From NCBI GenBank assembly GCA_964304625.1, contig OZ199838.1, positions 11,160,001 to 11,224,000 of the forward strand: a stretch of DNA of 64,000 nucleotides. The letters run 5' to 3'. Position 1 is the stretch's first letter. Each line of letters starts with the position of its first letter. The notes below the pieces were generated by a model. The model was not told the DNA's origin. It did not search any database and saw only the letters and a program-made list of their open reading frames with translations. The position numbers were made by a program, and so were the translations under genes. The stretch is from Kudoa neothunni. Lineage: Eukaryota; Cnidaria. Positions 10,453 through 22,089 of this stretch are shown here, in pieces.

Positions 10453-10810
10453 TATAATGTATATTACATCTTATTTATGCTATTTGGACCCCGATTAATA
10501 ATTTTACGAAAATTATATTTAATGTGATTATTATATATGAGTTGATAAAGGCATGGCAGAAATAATATGATTTATATTTCAAATTTAAAGCTACTTTCAT
10601 ATTAATAATAAAGTTAATAATTGATTAAAACCACTTAAACTTATTTTAATATCATCATCTGCAACAAATTTAAAGTCTAGAACATTTTCAATGTCTTCGT
10701 TAATTATTCAAAAAAGGTAAATGAGTAGTAAGAAGAGAAATAAAGAAAATTATTTAACCAATTTATTATATCGCGGAATAATATATTTAAGTAAAAGTTT
10801 CAACACTAAC
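10453..10810. other. AT-rich spacer
   Basis: Nothing recognisable: very AT-rich, with no reading frame or repeat that can be supported. Confidence 0.4.
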
Positions 10811-10819
10811 AAAATATAC

Positions 10820-11610
10820 AAGTTGTGCTCGAAAAAGGACAAACTTATAGAGTTTTTAAGAAATTATAATTTGTTTAAAAGATAGAGCCGGCGTATGTAC
10901 CAAATGTAAAACCGGTACAGTGAAATTGGTGAAAGAAACAAAAATGATTATAGATAAAGTTGCTTGGAGATGTAACAATAAAAACTGCCGGAAATTTATT
11001 TCTCTTCGTAATAATTCTATTTTCGAATTTTCAAAGTTAAAAATAAAAGTAATTTGATTTACTCAACATTATATATAATAGTTTTAGACCATCTTATTAC
11101 TTATTTACTATTGGATCCATGAATGTAGGAATAAATTCATAATACCCGATTTAAGGATTTCCTCCTTAAACACACTTGTGGACTGGAAAAAAGAATTTAG
11201 GTTCCTGTGTGGAGAAATTCTCCAAATGGATTTCCAAAAGATTGGAGGTAATTATATTTTCTATTTATAATTAATATTTCGTTAGGTCTTGGTAAAATCG
11301 TCGAAATAGACGAATCGAAATTCGGGGAAACGCAAGTATAATCGCGGCCGAACTATCGAAGGACAATGGGTATTTGGTGGTATAGAGCGAGGATCTCACA
11401 ATATTTTTGCCGTCCCAGTCAATAAAGAAACCACCAAACTCTAATACCATTGATCAAGAAAATATATTTTACCTGGTTTTTATCTTAAATAAAAACAATT
11501 TAACTGTATTTAGGTACCACTAAACATACCGATGCAGCGAAAGTATATAAAAAGTTGTCCTCATTAGGTTATCAACATCGCGTCGTAAACCATAGTGAGT
11601 GCTATGTTGC
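10820..11610 (+). pseudogene. Merlin/ISXO2-like transposase relic 1
   Basis: Pieces of an IS1595/ISXO2-type transposase are in order. A zinc ribbon (CTKCKTGTVKL ... CNNKNCRKFISLRNNSIFE) lies at about 10890-11030. The first catalytic Asp motif, GGLGKIVEIDESKFG, spans 11240-11330. Then come EGQWVFGGIERGSHNIFAV, and HTDAAKVYKKLSSLGYQHR near 11525-11580. A 38-nt intron (11248-11285) splits the GG before LGKIVEIDE and keeps frame. Stops interrupt several segments, and the middle between KETTKL and GTTKHTD is missing or spliced. No terminal repeats were found. Confidence 0.8.
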
Positions 11611-11627
11611 GAAAGACGGCGTCTGTA

Positions 11628-11715
11628 ATTAGATTGGCGTTAGCGGGCGCGGCGTGTGATTAGCAACCTCAGTAGGTATTTAAGGCAACGAGTTCAAATC
11701 CTGCTCTATGATAAA
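11628..11715 (+). repeat. tRNA-derived (SINE-like) segment
   Basis: An A-box-like TTGGCGTTAGCGGG near 11630 and a B-box-like GAGTTCAAATCCTGC near 11690 are spaced as in a polymerase III internal promoter. The sequence does not fold into a clean tRNA cloverleaf by eye, so a SINE head or tRNA relic is more likely than a working tRNA. Confidence 0.45.
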
Positions 11716-11859
11716 TGCGCGAGCTTAAAAAAATAAATCGCGCGGTACACGAAATTGGTGTATAATTGTGTCCTATGGTTGACAGCGCGCTCCTAAAGTC
11801 GTCTCTTTATAAATTCGCGACATTTGTCGGCGCATGCGTAAAAGGTACCACCGATTCTG

Positions 11860-12290
11860 GTATCGTTCCAAGTTTTCATTTATTGCGTTATGTCACTCGC
11901 ATTTGTTCCTAAAGATTTTGTTGAAGCTGAATTCAAAAAATTGTGTACTTCTGCTGAAAAAATTTCAGATTCCTAATCTTCAATTATTCTTAATATACTT
12001 TGAAAAAAACTTTATTAGAAGCAAAAACTATCCCATTGAATCATGGAATGCGTGCCAAAGAGTGCTGAACAATGTAAAACTAAAATCTAACAACGCAGAA
12101 ATATTCAATCGCCACTTTTATTCCCGCTTTGACCAGTCACATTCATCACAAATCTAAAGGAGCAACAAAGTTTGATTGAGAAGGAAATTATGTATCAGCT
12201 ATGTAATCCAAATACAACAAATCAGAACAAAAAGATGGAAACCAAAAATTGAAAATTGAAGGAGATATGCTCGAATTATAGCTCCTATTA
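11860..12290 (+). pseudogene. FLYWCH-type MULE transposase fragment
   Basis: Residues such as LFLIYFEKNFIRSKNYPIES and LKSNNAEIFNRHFYSRFDQ closely match the C-terminal part of the MULE transposase relic at 23.4-24.7 kb (LFLSYFEKNFINSNKYPVES and SNNAESFHRHFYARFDQ). The conserved NNAE holds the catalytic Glu. Only the C-terminal third survives here, ending in a frame break near 12157. Its left edge abuts repeat-derived DNA. Confidence 0.8.
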
Positions 12291-12598
12291 TGGTACATTT
12301 TATGTAGAAGCTATATCTAAAATGTATAATTGGAAATTAAAATAAAATTACGGTTGATGTATTTTTTGCATTCGCTCACGCGCGGGCAATCTTTCTCCAT
12401 TTGGAGTATCTATTCGCTATACTGATCAATACTCATTATTAAAATATCCAACAGGTTCGTTTTTGTACGTTGTCGCTGGTTTGGATTACGGCCACTATGA
12501 CACATTTTTACCAAAATTATATATTATAACTCGGCTAACCTACACTATCTATGTTTTCTTCGTTATGTTTCGTGTAATTTCGGTTCGCAAAACGCTCA

Positions 12599-13403
12599 AT
12601 GTTTAAGTTTAGAAAAACGTTCACTTTGGAAAACATTAACGACATAACAATGTTCGATCATGCTTATTTAGAGAAAATCATCATTATACTATTAAAGTTT
12701 TACAAGCAATTGGGCTTTTACATGAGTATAAGAAATGTACATGTGGCGAAAGAATGTACTTATACAAACGGAAGGATACCGGTGATGGCGTTCAGTTCAA
12801 ATGCTATAGTTGTAGCAAACGATATGCTTTAAGGAAAGATAGCATTTTCGAAATATCTAACCTTCCTTTGTACAAAACATTCATTTTAATGGTCTGTTTT
12901 ATTAAGTACCCTTCGTTAACTTACGGTGAACTGTTGTGTGAACTTGATATTGGTCCTTTTACATCCATTAGTGAGTGGAAAACCATTATCCGTTATTTTA
13001 TGGCATCAAAACTTGACGAAGATTTTTCAAAAATTGGTGGACCCGGTAAGATAGTACAAATCGACGAAACTGCCATTTGTAAAAATAAACATAACATCGG
13101 CCGAATATTAAAGAACCAGCAATACTGGATGATAGGATGCATCGATGAGAATGGAAATTGTTTCCTTAAAATTTCTAATGTTAGAAACAAACAAACTTTA
13201 GAAGAAATAATTATGGAAAACGTGGATACAATAGTTTGGCAGATTTGGGTTTTACACATGGGACCGTTATTCATAAAAGGCACTTTGTTTCACCTACTGG
13301 AATTCACACTAATAGAATAGAAGCAACCTGGGGCGCATTCAAGCGCAAATACAGAAACATTACCAGAATATGTGGCCGACTTTTTGTTTAGGAGAAGATA
13401 CCC
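12599..13403 (+). pseudogene. Merlin/ISXO2-like transposase relic 2
   Basis: Nearly complete. It has a helical N-terminus (TLENINDITMFDHAYLEK), a zinc ribbon (KCTCGERMYLYKRKD ... FKCYSCSKRYALRKDSIFE), the catalytic GGPGKIVQIDETAICKNK, QQYWMIGCIDENGN, and the C-terminal motif HKRHFVSPTGIHTNRIEATW. Two frame changes break it, near 12710 (within the ribbon) and near 13240 (between the second Asp region and the HTN motif). It is the best preserved of the four ISXO2-like relics in the window. Confidence 0.85.
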
Positions 13404-14044
13404 CAAACAAGAAATTAGTGTGTTATGCCAATATATAATGAACTTTTATATGTGATTTTAAAATTGTTTACGAAGTTTGGGTTTTCTTGCCGAAGAAAAC
13501 ACAGATAATGTAGGATAGCCTATAACTCTTATTATATCGGTATGATTGGCGTATTTTAGAGATTTGAATATTAAGATTAATCGTAATGATGTTTGCGTAA
13601 TAAAGTCAAAGAAGAAAATCTCGATAAAACGGTAATGGGGGGGGGGGTGTGTGGCACCTAAAAACCCACTATCTTGCGCATGTTCCTTCTTCTTAATTTT
13701 TTCACCATTGTTTATAATAAAATAAAATAATACCGAGAGCAAAGATTCAGCTCAAAATAACAACTTCTAAATTCTAACAATTCTTAACCCCAACACTGTC
13801 GGATGCACGTGCAATCTCTATCGTGTGACAATAAACATAGAATTTTCTCTTATTTCCAAATTAATCATTACTGTAATGATTTATTACTGAACATAATAAT
13901 TTAATTCCTTTATTTGAATAACATATAAACTTCGTTAATAAAATAATGGGTTAGCTTAACACGTGTTAAAGAAATGGATTCGCTAAGTTTTACTTTACGT
14001 GATTAAATTCAATTCGGATGGTTGTACTTTTATTTCACCAAATT

Positions 14045-14548
14045 ATTTAAATTGTTTTATGTTGAAATCGACGCAATTTGTGGTTGTTTATGATAAAAGC
14101 GCATGTATGTTTATGCCGAGTTAAACAATGCTAATTTTAACAATATCGATTAATTTTCATAAGTTTTCTTCTATCTCTTTTATTTTTTTCTATTTTTTTA
14201 TCTCAGAAAGTTAGTGGTTGTTAAGTTCTAGATATACTTTAATCAATATGCATAGTCACGTGTTTCGGTAGTTTATAAAATGAGCGTTTATGGTGGCATT
14301 AACAGTAGTGCACCCAGTTACCGAGCCACGAAATTTTTAAATGGACGCCGGGATTGATACTTTCCCTCACAGAAATTATAATAATTTAAATTACATAATC
14401 CAAATCGTTATAGTAAGTTGATTAAAAATTTTTAGTTATTTTGTTTCTATGGGTTAATTCGAGATTTCAATATATTTTTTGAATGCTATTAAAAAATGCC
14501 TCTAGGTGAATCTTCCCCAAGCAACGCTGGGCAGTTCCAGCTAGTTTT
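14045..14548 (-). repeat. Dispersed repeat R, copy B
   Basis: Reverse complement of copy A (1862-2121 plus 8390-8600) but uninterrupted, so it shows the unbroken form of the repeat. It includes a Pol III-like or MITE-like end (ACTGCCCAGCGTTGCTTGGG) and no coding sequence. Confidence 0.75.
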
Positions 14549-14839
14549 AAATGTTTTTCGTTAACAAAACGAAAATCAAATGTCAGAAGACCTATGTCAA
14601 AAATGACATCGTACGAACGGAATGATTATGATTATATGTTTTGCTATTTTTGTAAAAAGTAATAACGTTGTCTCTAAAAACCACTTTAACGGGATTTAGA
14701 TGCAAAACCAAGGTATCTCCGAGGAATGGGACGTTTTTTTTCTATTTCAAGTTGTTATGGTCCATCTCATAACCTGACGGTCAAAAAAATTTGTAAAATT
14801 ATTTATTATTGGTCTATGGATAATTCTATTTTTATCCGC

Positions 14840-15555
14840 TTCCGAAATGATTCATTGTGACAAGAAAACGGTGGCTATGTGATTTACAAAGCTTCGATAT
14901 ATTTGTACCCAGAACTTTAATCAACGATCCAAATTTGGCGGAGAAGGTTTCGTAGTAGAAATAGACGAAACTCTTCTCCACGGAAAACGAAAAAAATAAT
15001 CGTGGCCGTTATTTAAAAGGAGACGTTTAGAAGACGTCTCCGAACAAAGAATTTGTTGATCTAAGTGATTATCTCTATTATTTAATGCACTATATTTCGT
15101 TATTATGGCTTGTTATACTTTCGATCTTATAGCAATCGATGATATGAGCGGAAGTCAATATGAGCCATCAAAGAACGAAGTGTCGGATAATTCCTCAAGT
15201 AATATATGATTACCTTGTTCAATTTATTTAAGCATATAAATTCAGCAAGAATGAAGTCATTTCTGGGTCGACCATTTTTAGTGATGAGTGGTCTGCCTAC
15301 AATAGTTTATCATCACTTGGTTATAATCATATAAAAATTAATCATTCTATAGAATATGTTCGCGATGGGTTTCACACTAATACCATCGAGGTTTGCTGGG
15401 GAAGACTGAAAACAAAATTCCTATGAATAAAAAGAGGAGTTTCTTTTGAAAATTTAGAAACATATTTATCCGAGGAATGGTTCAGATCAATTTACGGGAA
15501 AAAATTTGAACTTTTAAATAACGTTTTTAGTATGATTAAATATACTACTGAATAA
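14840..15555 (+). pseudogene. Merlin/ISXO2-like transposase relic 3
   Basis: The first catalytic segment FGGEGFVVEIDETLLHGKRKK lies near 14930-14995. The C-terminal segment VRDGFHTNTIEVCWGRLKTK follows near 15360-15420, continuing with FENLETYLSEEWFRSIYGKK to a stop near 15553. The middle is replaced by other repeat DNA, including a snippet near 15150 that resembles the C-terminal part of the SWIM-MULE gene. Clearly dead. Confidence 0.7.
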
Positions 15556-15856
15556 ATAAATACGTCTATCTATGAATATGAAAAAATTATTAAATTAACT
15601 ATATTGCAGTTTTTTAATGCATAAAGAATATATGTGGTATATATAAGTAGGGATCGTCGTTTTCGATTTTAGCCGTCGAATTTTTTGAAAATAAACGTCG
15701 AAAACGGCATTCCCTAATTATAAGATATATAGATTTAAAATCTGATCCTAATACGATTATAAAAATAAAAATAATAAAATATATACAATCCATACTGAAT
15801 TAAATATTAAATGTGTTTTATCAAAAATAAAATAAATCGAATATAATCGTTTAATG

Positions 15857-16457
15857 CAGAGGTTCTCAACCGTTTTTTTTAAATTTACCCCTCAGTCTGG
15901 TAAAAAATTAAAATTGACCCCCTTAACTTGGAAGTAAAATTCACATTTACTGTAAGGTTTTGTACTGGTTTGGCTATAGCAAAAGTTATTTGAGGTTTGA
16001 GGGGGAAATTTTTGTCCTAAAAGACACTTACGCTCGCAAAATGAAAATTTTTTATTCCATCAACTCTTGCAAGCCGTACATAGATTTAATTTTTCAGATT
16101 TTCCAGATTAAATTATTTCTTGCCAATTTCTTCGCTCTTATGACCTAGACATAATTAAAATAGTCATGTCAAGTATTATTATAATTATTAGGGGATGCAT
16201 CACCAAAAAATAAAAAAGGCATAAAAGATAGAGATTGATAATAGTTTTAAAAATAACTGTTAAATAATTATTCCTAAAAATTTTTGGAAGAATTTCTCCT
16301 TAATTCATATTGATTTTAATAGCCTCACATAATATAATTCCTTAGCAATCCTGCAATACATCACAAGCATATAAAGCAAAAAATTCCACATCCAATTTCG
16401 ATGTTACTTAATTTACCCGCCCGTCATTTGAATTTTACTCCCGGTTGAGAACCCCTG
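15857..16457. mobile_element. hAT-type MITE (601 bp)
   Basis: The ends are CAGAGGTTCTCAACCG (15857) and CGGTTGAGAACCCCTG (to 16457), an imperfect inverted repeat with the CAG...CTG ends of hAT elements. The 8-bp target duplication is GTTTAATG at 15849-15856 against ATTTAATG at 16458-16465, one mismatch. No transposase is present, so it depends on another hAT source. Confidence 0.85.
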
Positions 16458-16465
16458 ATTTAATG

Positions 16466-17059
16466 AATTATGAATAACAATAAAAAATTGTTTTACTAAT
16501 AAACATAATATCTCCGTGAAAATTCCTTTACGATATAATTCTTTTAGTATTTCAAAGACTTATTTACCAGAAAAATTTGATATATTAAAATTATTAAATT
16601 GTTGCAATTACTGTAACAATCACTGTTATTATTCACACTCAATTTTGATTCTGGCTCCCATTTTTTATTTATCAGAAAGAATTATTATATAAATTCTTAT
16701 CAATAAAGTATTTTGGCACAGATTTTTTGTATAAGGTCTTTAACACAATGAGAATTTAGAATTGTTGATATTTACATATATAATTTTTGCAGTTAATAAA
16801 TGTTAATTTAAATGCAAGTATAACCATCCTATAAGTAAATATAAAATCGTCAAAAAAAAATTACAAACTAAATATAACTATAGCAAACTTGTTTATACAC
16901 ATTGGTAGTTAATATAACAAATTTATGTAATAGAAAATATGACGTTTTTATGTGAAAAATGCGAAAGGCCTGTTTTTAAGTTTATCAATTTAAAGTTGTT
17001 ATATTAAAATAGAAAAAAATTTAAATATTGATAATATGTAACAGTCGAGTTAATAAGAG
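16466..17059. other. AT-rich spacer
   Basis: Nothing recognisable on either strand; very AT-rich, with short homopolymers. Confidence 0.4.
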
Positions 17060-17499
17060 GTGAGAGAAAAAGAAAATTCAATGTTTATTGTCACACGATA
17101 GAGATTGCACGTGCATCCGACAGTGTTGGGGTTAAGAATTGTTAGAATTTAGAAGTTGTTATTTTGAGCTGAATCTTTGCTCTCGGTATTATTTTATTTT
17201 ATTATAAACAATGGTGAAAAAATTAAGAAGAAGGAACATGCGAAAGATAGTGATTTTTAGGTGCCACACACTCCCCCATTAGCAAAAAATGTAATATGTT
17301 GATATATGAAAGATCGGGAATTTTAAACATGCGCAACATGGTTAATTTTGTGAGCTGACTGCTCCCCATTACCTACAAAAACAAGAACGCGAACTAGAGT
17401 TCACAATATCGTCACAAGTAACTCTGGACTTTTAGGTGATGCTAAAAATGTGAACAGCATTCCTGATTGCTTTCAACTTTTTATGTCTGAGTCCAATCA

Positions 17500-19011
17500 T
17501 TATGGGAGGAGAGACTGGCCAAACGTTACTTATGCGAGATATTGTACCAGACTTAGAGGTCGGTGATTCATTTCCGAACTTTGAAAAGGCTAAAGAATCA
17601 ATGGATACGTGCTAAAAGCGGGAGCACTTTTGTTACTGGGTCGGATATTTCATGAAATTTTCATCAGTAGAAGTTTTGCAATGGATTTGCTAGTTTATTT
17701 ATCAAATATGATGACTGATTGGGAGGGAGGATAAAGTTATTAGAGAGTTAACAACACAAACTGTTGAAAAATTAAACTCAGACATTAATACATCATTAAT
17801 GTTGTATGCATACAATATTATGTAAGTTAAAATAGATAATTCAATCGAATCATATTCCAATAGTTGCACATGCTGCTTCTACATAAGTATAAATTTACCA
17901 TGTAGACATATTATCTCTATTAGAAAGAAAATGAATATGGATTTATATGACAAAAACATGTAATATGACGTGACAGAAGAAATATTACGTATCATTTATT
18001 AAAATGACCAAAGATATACATATTCAGAATCATTTGTGTTGTGTGCAGCCAGCAACCACTGAAATTTCAAGTTAATACTATGCTCCGAATTATACATTTA
18101 AGCGATATAGGAAGCTAAAATTCTCTGTAATAAAATAGCACCATTCATTTATGAACAAACGGGACTTAATATGATTTAGTAAACAAGATTTTTGATGAAT
18201 TACTCTTGTTCATTTTCAATGGGGATCCTTTGAATAAGGTGGCTCCGTTTTTCCATTATTCATATATCAACATAATTTAGTCCAAATTAACGTCCGAATC
18301 TGGTATCAGCAACATTCAAGATATTTCAGATCCAAATGTAATGAAAGTGTCTAGTAAAATTTTTATTTATGTTTTGTTACCGAGGAATCATGAACGGAGC
18401 AGGTGGATATACAAGAAGCAGTTCGAGATAATGACACGTCATAAATAACTGATATGGAAATCTTAGATATTGTGAATGATTCTACAGTTAAATATTCATC
18501 TTTGATAGTTATGTGAATTTCATCCATGTTGCGAAATTCACAAAATTATAGGAATAAAGTCCCCAACAGTAATGAAGTCGAGAAGTAGACCAAAAGGTGT
18601 ATTACAAACAGTTATAGATTTTGGCAACAATTTTTTTTATTATGATGATAATAATATAACAACAAAGTCGATATATAGGATTCAAATATAAGTTTATATG
18701 AAGTTACACAGTAACAATTGCTTACAAATTAAAAAGTAGAAAATTCAATACTTTATTAAATTTTAGTGATGTATAAATCATTTTGTGGGAGTATTTATCT
18801 AATTGTAAAAATTGAATGGATCAAATAGTTATACTCCTCTTTGGTTTCATTTGGGTTCTATTGGCAACAATTAGCTATGACAAAGTACATCCTTGAATTA
18901 ATGAAACTAAATTTATATTCTGCATTTATAACAGATATTTTTTGGAAAAAATTATACAGATTGAATTATTATTCTAGGAGAAAAATCGCGTCCGGCAAAA
19001 TAGACACAGCC
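17500..19011 (+). mobile_element. SWIM-type MULE, decayed second copy
   Basis: This copy is homologous to the element at 2131-8313. An N-terminal piece (VGDSFPNFEKAKES) lies near 17555 and the SWIM finger (NSCTCCFYISINLPCRH) near 17865-17910. The C-terminal exons, including RPKGVLQTVI, lie near 18290-18640. The right TIR at about 18897-19011 ends CCGGCAAAATAGACACAGCC. The central DDE region is mostly missing, stops are frequent, and no left TIR was found. It contains no Gypsy copy, so the Gypsy insertion at 2.7 kb postdates the split of the two copies. Confidence 0.82.
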
Positions 19012-19020
19012 TTTTTAAAT

Positions 19021-19893
19021 TGTTATAATTATTTATGGGATAAGCTTACGCATATTTTTTCCTAACATTAAAAGTGATGAACATTTTATATGAGGATATA
19101 TAAGGATAAATCGTTAACTTTTAAGACTTAATCTATTCTTAAGGATCCGATTATTCACAGGCGTCTTTTGGGGAATTGAATCATTTTTCACGTTAAATTT
19201 TACAGCTTAGGTACGCGTCGTTTGAGTTATACTTATGAAAAATTGGGCTAGATTGTTTCTCTTTAAAAAGATTGGAAAAGTTATGTTATTGAAAATAAAA
19301 AATAATTATTTTGGTTTACATAGTATCTAGAATAAATTTCCTAATGCTAAAATCCAGTGTGAGATATAAGAATGGAGTACTCTATATGACCAACTTATTA
19401 TTTACTTGAGTTGATATATTTAAGTTCGAAAGGTTGCAGACTTAAATTAATGTAAATTTAATTGGTGTTTTTTTGTTTATGGAGACTGAATAAGAAATTT
19501 AAATAATAAGCGCCGATATAATGCGTGAATTAGCATATGAAGTATGAGAATTTATTATATACGACAGGCATAGCACAGCAAAAGTAACGTGATTGAAGGA
19601 CTTGATTATCGAGTGATATTTTGCTATCCGTTTCTTATCCATTTTTATAGGCCAACGTTAAACTATGCGGATATTTGACTATCATTCATTTGCTATACAC
19701 TTACGAAAAGATTAAAGTGAAATCACTATAGGGAAAATCCTTCAAATTTGATCACCTCTATCTTATTGTTAATATAAAAATGTTAATTAACTTGTTATAA
19801 TCGTATTTATCTAATGAACTATTTATTTAATTTTTTGTGCTTTTGATAATCCATCTTCGTCTCAATTCTGTTATTCTGATTGTCTGTCATAAA
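19021..19893 (+). other. Spacer upstream of the Kunitz gene
   Basis: AT-rich, with no coding sequence recognised. It should contain the promoter of the gene starting at 19894, but no specific motif can be defended. Confidence 0.4.
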
Positions 19894-21364
19894 ATGAAAG
19901 TGTCGCTATTCAAGATATTTTTTGTGCTATATTTCCACAATTTTTTGTCAGGTAAGAAAAATTTTCATCCCGTTTTTGATTATCGGTTAGATCCTATTTT
20001 ACCCTCTTACGAAAGGGATGAGGGAGATTGGCCTGTGGGTGAGGATAGAAGTATGAGCAATGTCATCGATCGATGGTTCATTGACATCCAAGATGCTAAA
20101 TGCAAACCTCTCGAATACCGAGGCATCAAAGGGAACTATAACAATTTCGCCTCAAAAGGACTATGCGAACTTCATTGTATTTTTCTAATTAATGTAAATT
20201 TCTGAGAATTTCTAGTGGGACAGTTAGCACAAAAAGAAAAACTTCAAGGGTGCAAAAAACCCATGCATCCAGGACACTGCGTAAAAAACACATCTACAAA
20301 GGAACAGTTCTATTTTGATCAAACAAAAGCCGAATGTGTAGATTTTAAATATAATGGATGTGGGGGGAGCTTTAATCGTTATAGTAGTGAAGACGAATGC
20401 AAATTATATTGCTTAAGTAAAAAAATGTGAAATTTTTATAGAATTAAATCATATTTTGTAGATAAAAGGAATGGCGGGCTTACAAATGCTGATGATGACA
20501 AAATACTGCAAAATGATTCTCAGGGAGAATACGAAGTACCGAATACATTGGACTGCGAGCTCAGACCTGATGTTAAAGACAAAGACCCAAGCACAGCAAT
20601 TATTGCTGATAGAATGAAAAACAAGTGTGCTTATGCAGCAGTCTCATTAGACTCAAATTCAAGAGGCATTTTCAGTTCGTTTGGTCAATGTGTTAAGAAA
20701 TGTTTTCGTACATTTATAATTTATATCCATGCCTTATATATTTTAGCTAACCCAAGTACAGCTCAGGTGAATGGTAATACTGTAACGCAGTATAACAAGA
20801 AAGTAGCTGCATGTAATAAAGGCCCAATTCAATACTCTATAAAAGACCCAGATGTACCGGAACTGAAGTTATGTTTCGATACTATTATGACCCTGAGGAG
20901 CAAGTGTGTAAACGAATGGAAACAGGAGAAAACCCAGATAGAACTGACTTTGATTCAACGAAAAATAATTTCCCAACTATGGAACTATGTCATAGTTATT
21001 GTGGAGCAGGTACTTACGTTAATTCCTGTTAAAAATTAAGTATGAAGAAGTCTAATAATTATATTTTTTTTTAAAACCTATTTTGAATTTGGAATAAATT
21101 TAGAGAAGTATAAAAAGAAAATAGTGATTGAAGAAACTTGTCTTAAAGAAAAAGGGGGTCAGTTCGTTGAAAACCAAGACAAATTTAAAGTCAAAAGATA
21201 CTACTTCGATAAAGATTAATAATAAATGCCAAGCGTTTTATTACAAGGGATATGATGGGAACTCCAACAATTTTAAATCGAGTGCTGAATGCATAGCGAT
21301 CTGTGACAAGCACTACAACAAAGATAATGCGACTTCCTCTGATGATACATCCAAAAAAGATTAA
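19894..21364 (+). CDS. Secreted multi-Kunitz (BPTI-like) protein, 6 exons
   Basis: Exon 1 (19894-19951) is a signal peptide, MKVSLFKIFFVLYFHNFLS. Introns at 19952-19990 (39 nt), 20177-20215 (39), 20417-20461 (45), 20708-20756 (49) and 21010-21103 (94) are all phase 1, so exons 2, 3 and 4 (186, 201 and 246 nt) are symmetric, one Kunitz unit each. Module 2 has all six cysteines, from LQGCKKPMHPGHC to DECKLYC. Module 1 keeps only the third and fifth. Module 3 lacks the second and fourth, which pair in this fold. Module 4 carries RYYYDPEEQVCKR and ELCHSYC, module 5 ETCLKEK, KRYYFDKD and KCQAFYYKGYDGNSNNF. Exon 5 is 253 nt, and its frame changes near 20850; another change lies near 21212. These are one-base shifts, from decay or sequence error. 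Expected role: extracellular protease inhibitor. Confidence 0.85.
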
Positions 21365-22089
21365 GTATAATTAATATCGTATTTTCTCTTCAAAATGATT
21401 GCAACATTAATGGACCAAGTTTCTACGTCTTGATTTTCTTATATATAAAATTATTGCGTACAATTTTTTGAACTTGAAAATGCGTTTACACATAATTTAT
21501 TTTTGCGTTTCTTTTAAAAGCGCATTTATTATATGAACTTGTTTTATTTTTGAAGCATCAAGTTTTTTGGAATTATAAATAAAGTGATAAACTGTGGCAC
21601 GTCTTGTTATAATGTTACTTAGTTACATTCTTTTCCATTGTGAAATAATTTGCAACTCTAAGTTAACTATCACAACAAATAAAATAATTAAAAATAAGCA
21701 AAGTTAAATATACAAATTTAATAAAAAGTTATTGATTAAGTAGAGACGCATGCACATTTACTTTTTAAAATTTCTAAGATTTAGGGTAATTTAGACAGAG
21801 ATCGACTGTCTTTATAACATTAGTATAATTTGGCATTCAAGGAATGTAATATAAATCGTAATGAATTAAGAATCAGCCTCTAAATAAAAAATGATAATAT
21901 TACAATCACATAAATATTCCTGTTTTCATTAATAAAAAAATATGTTGAACTTAGAAATAGAAAATCAGTTCATAGCGATTTTGATCTATGAATGTTAAAA
22001 ATGGCAATGAATTTCTCGAAAACTACACAAAACATTCAACTCAAAATTTACATATAGTTATAAATTAGTGTAACTTAAGTTTTCCTTAC
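21365..22089. other. Spacer downstream of the Kunitz gene
   Basis: AT-rich and without a gene. An AATAAA at about 21580 could serve as the polyadenylation signal of the Kunitz gene. Confidence 0.4.

Larger units (their letters stand above)
13632..17283. mobile_element. 3.65-kb unit bounded by ~220-bp inverted repeats
   Basis: The sequence at 13632-13858 returns inverted at 17060-17283. Both arms start TAATGGGGG and run through GTGTGTGGCACC, with only scattered differences. Between the arms lie repeat R copy B, an ISXO2-like relic, a hAT MITE and AT-rich DNA, but no gene that would mobilise the unit. It may be an element with long terminal inverted repeats whose own gene has decayed, or two copies of a smaller repeat in opposite orientation. 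No clear target duplication was found. Confidence 0.6.

Noticed and set aside
11628-11715. Functional tRNA gene
   Set aside because: A and B boxes are present, but the acceptor and anticodon stems do not pair convincingly, so it is listed only as tRNA-derived.
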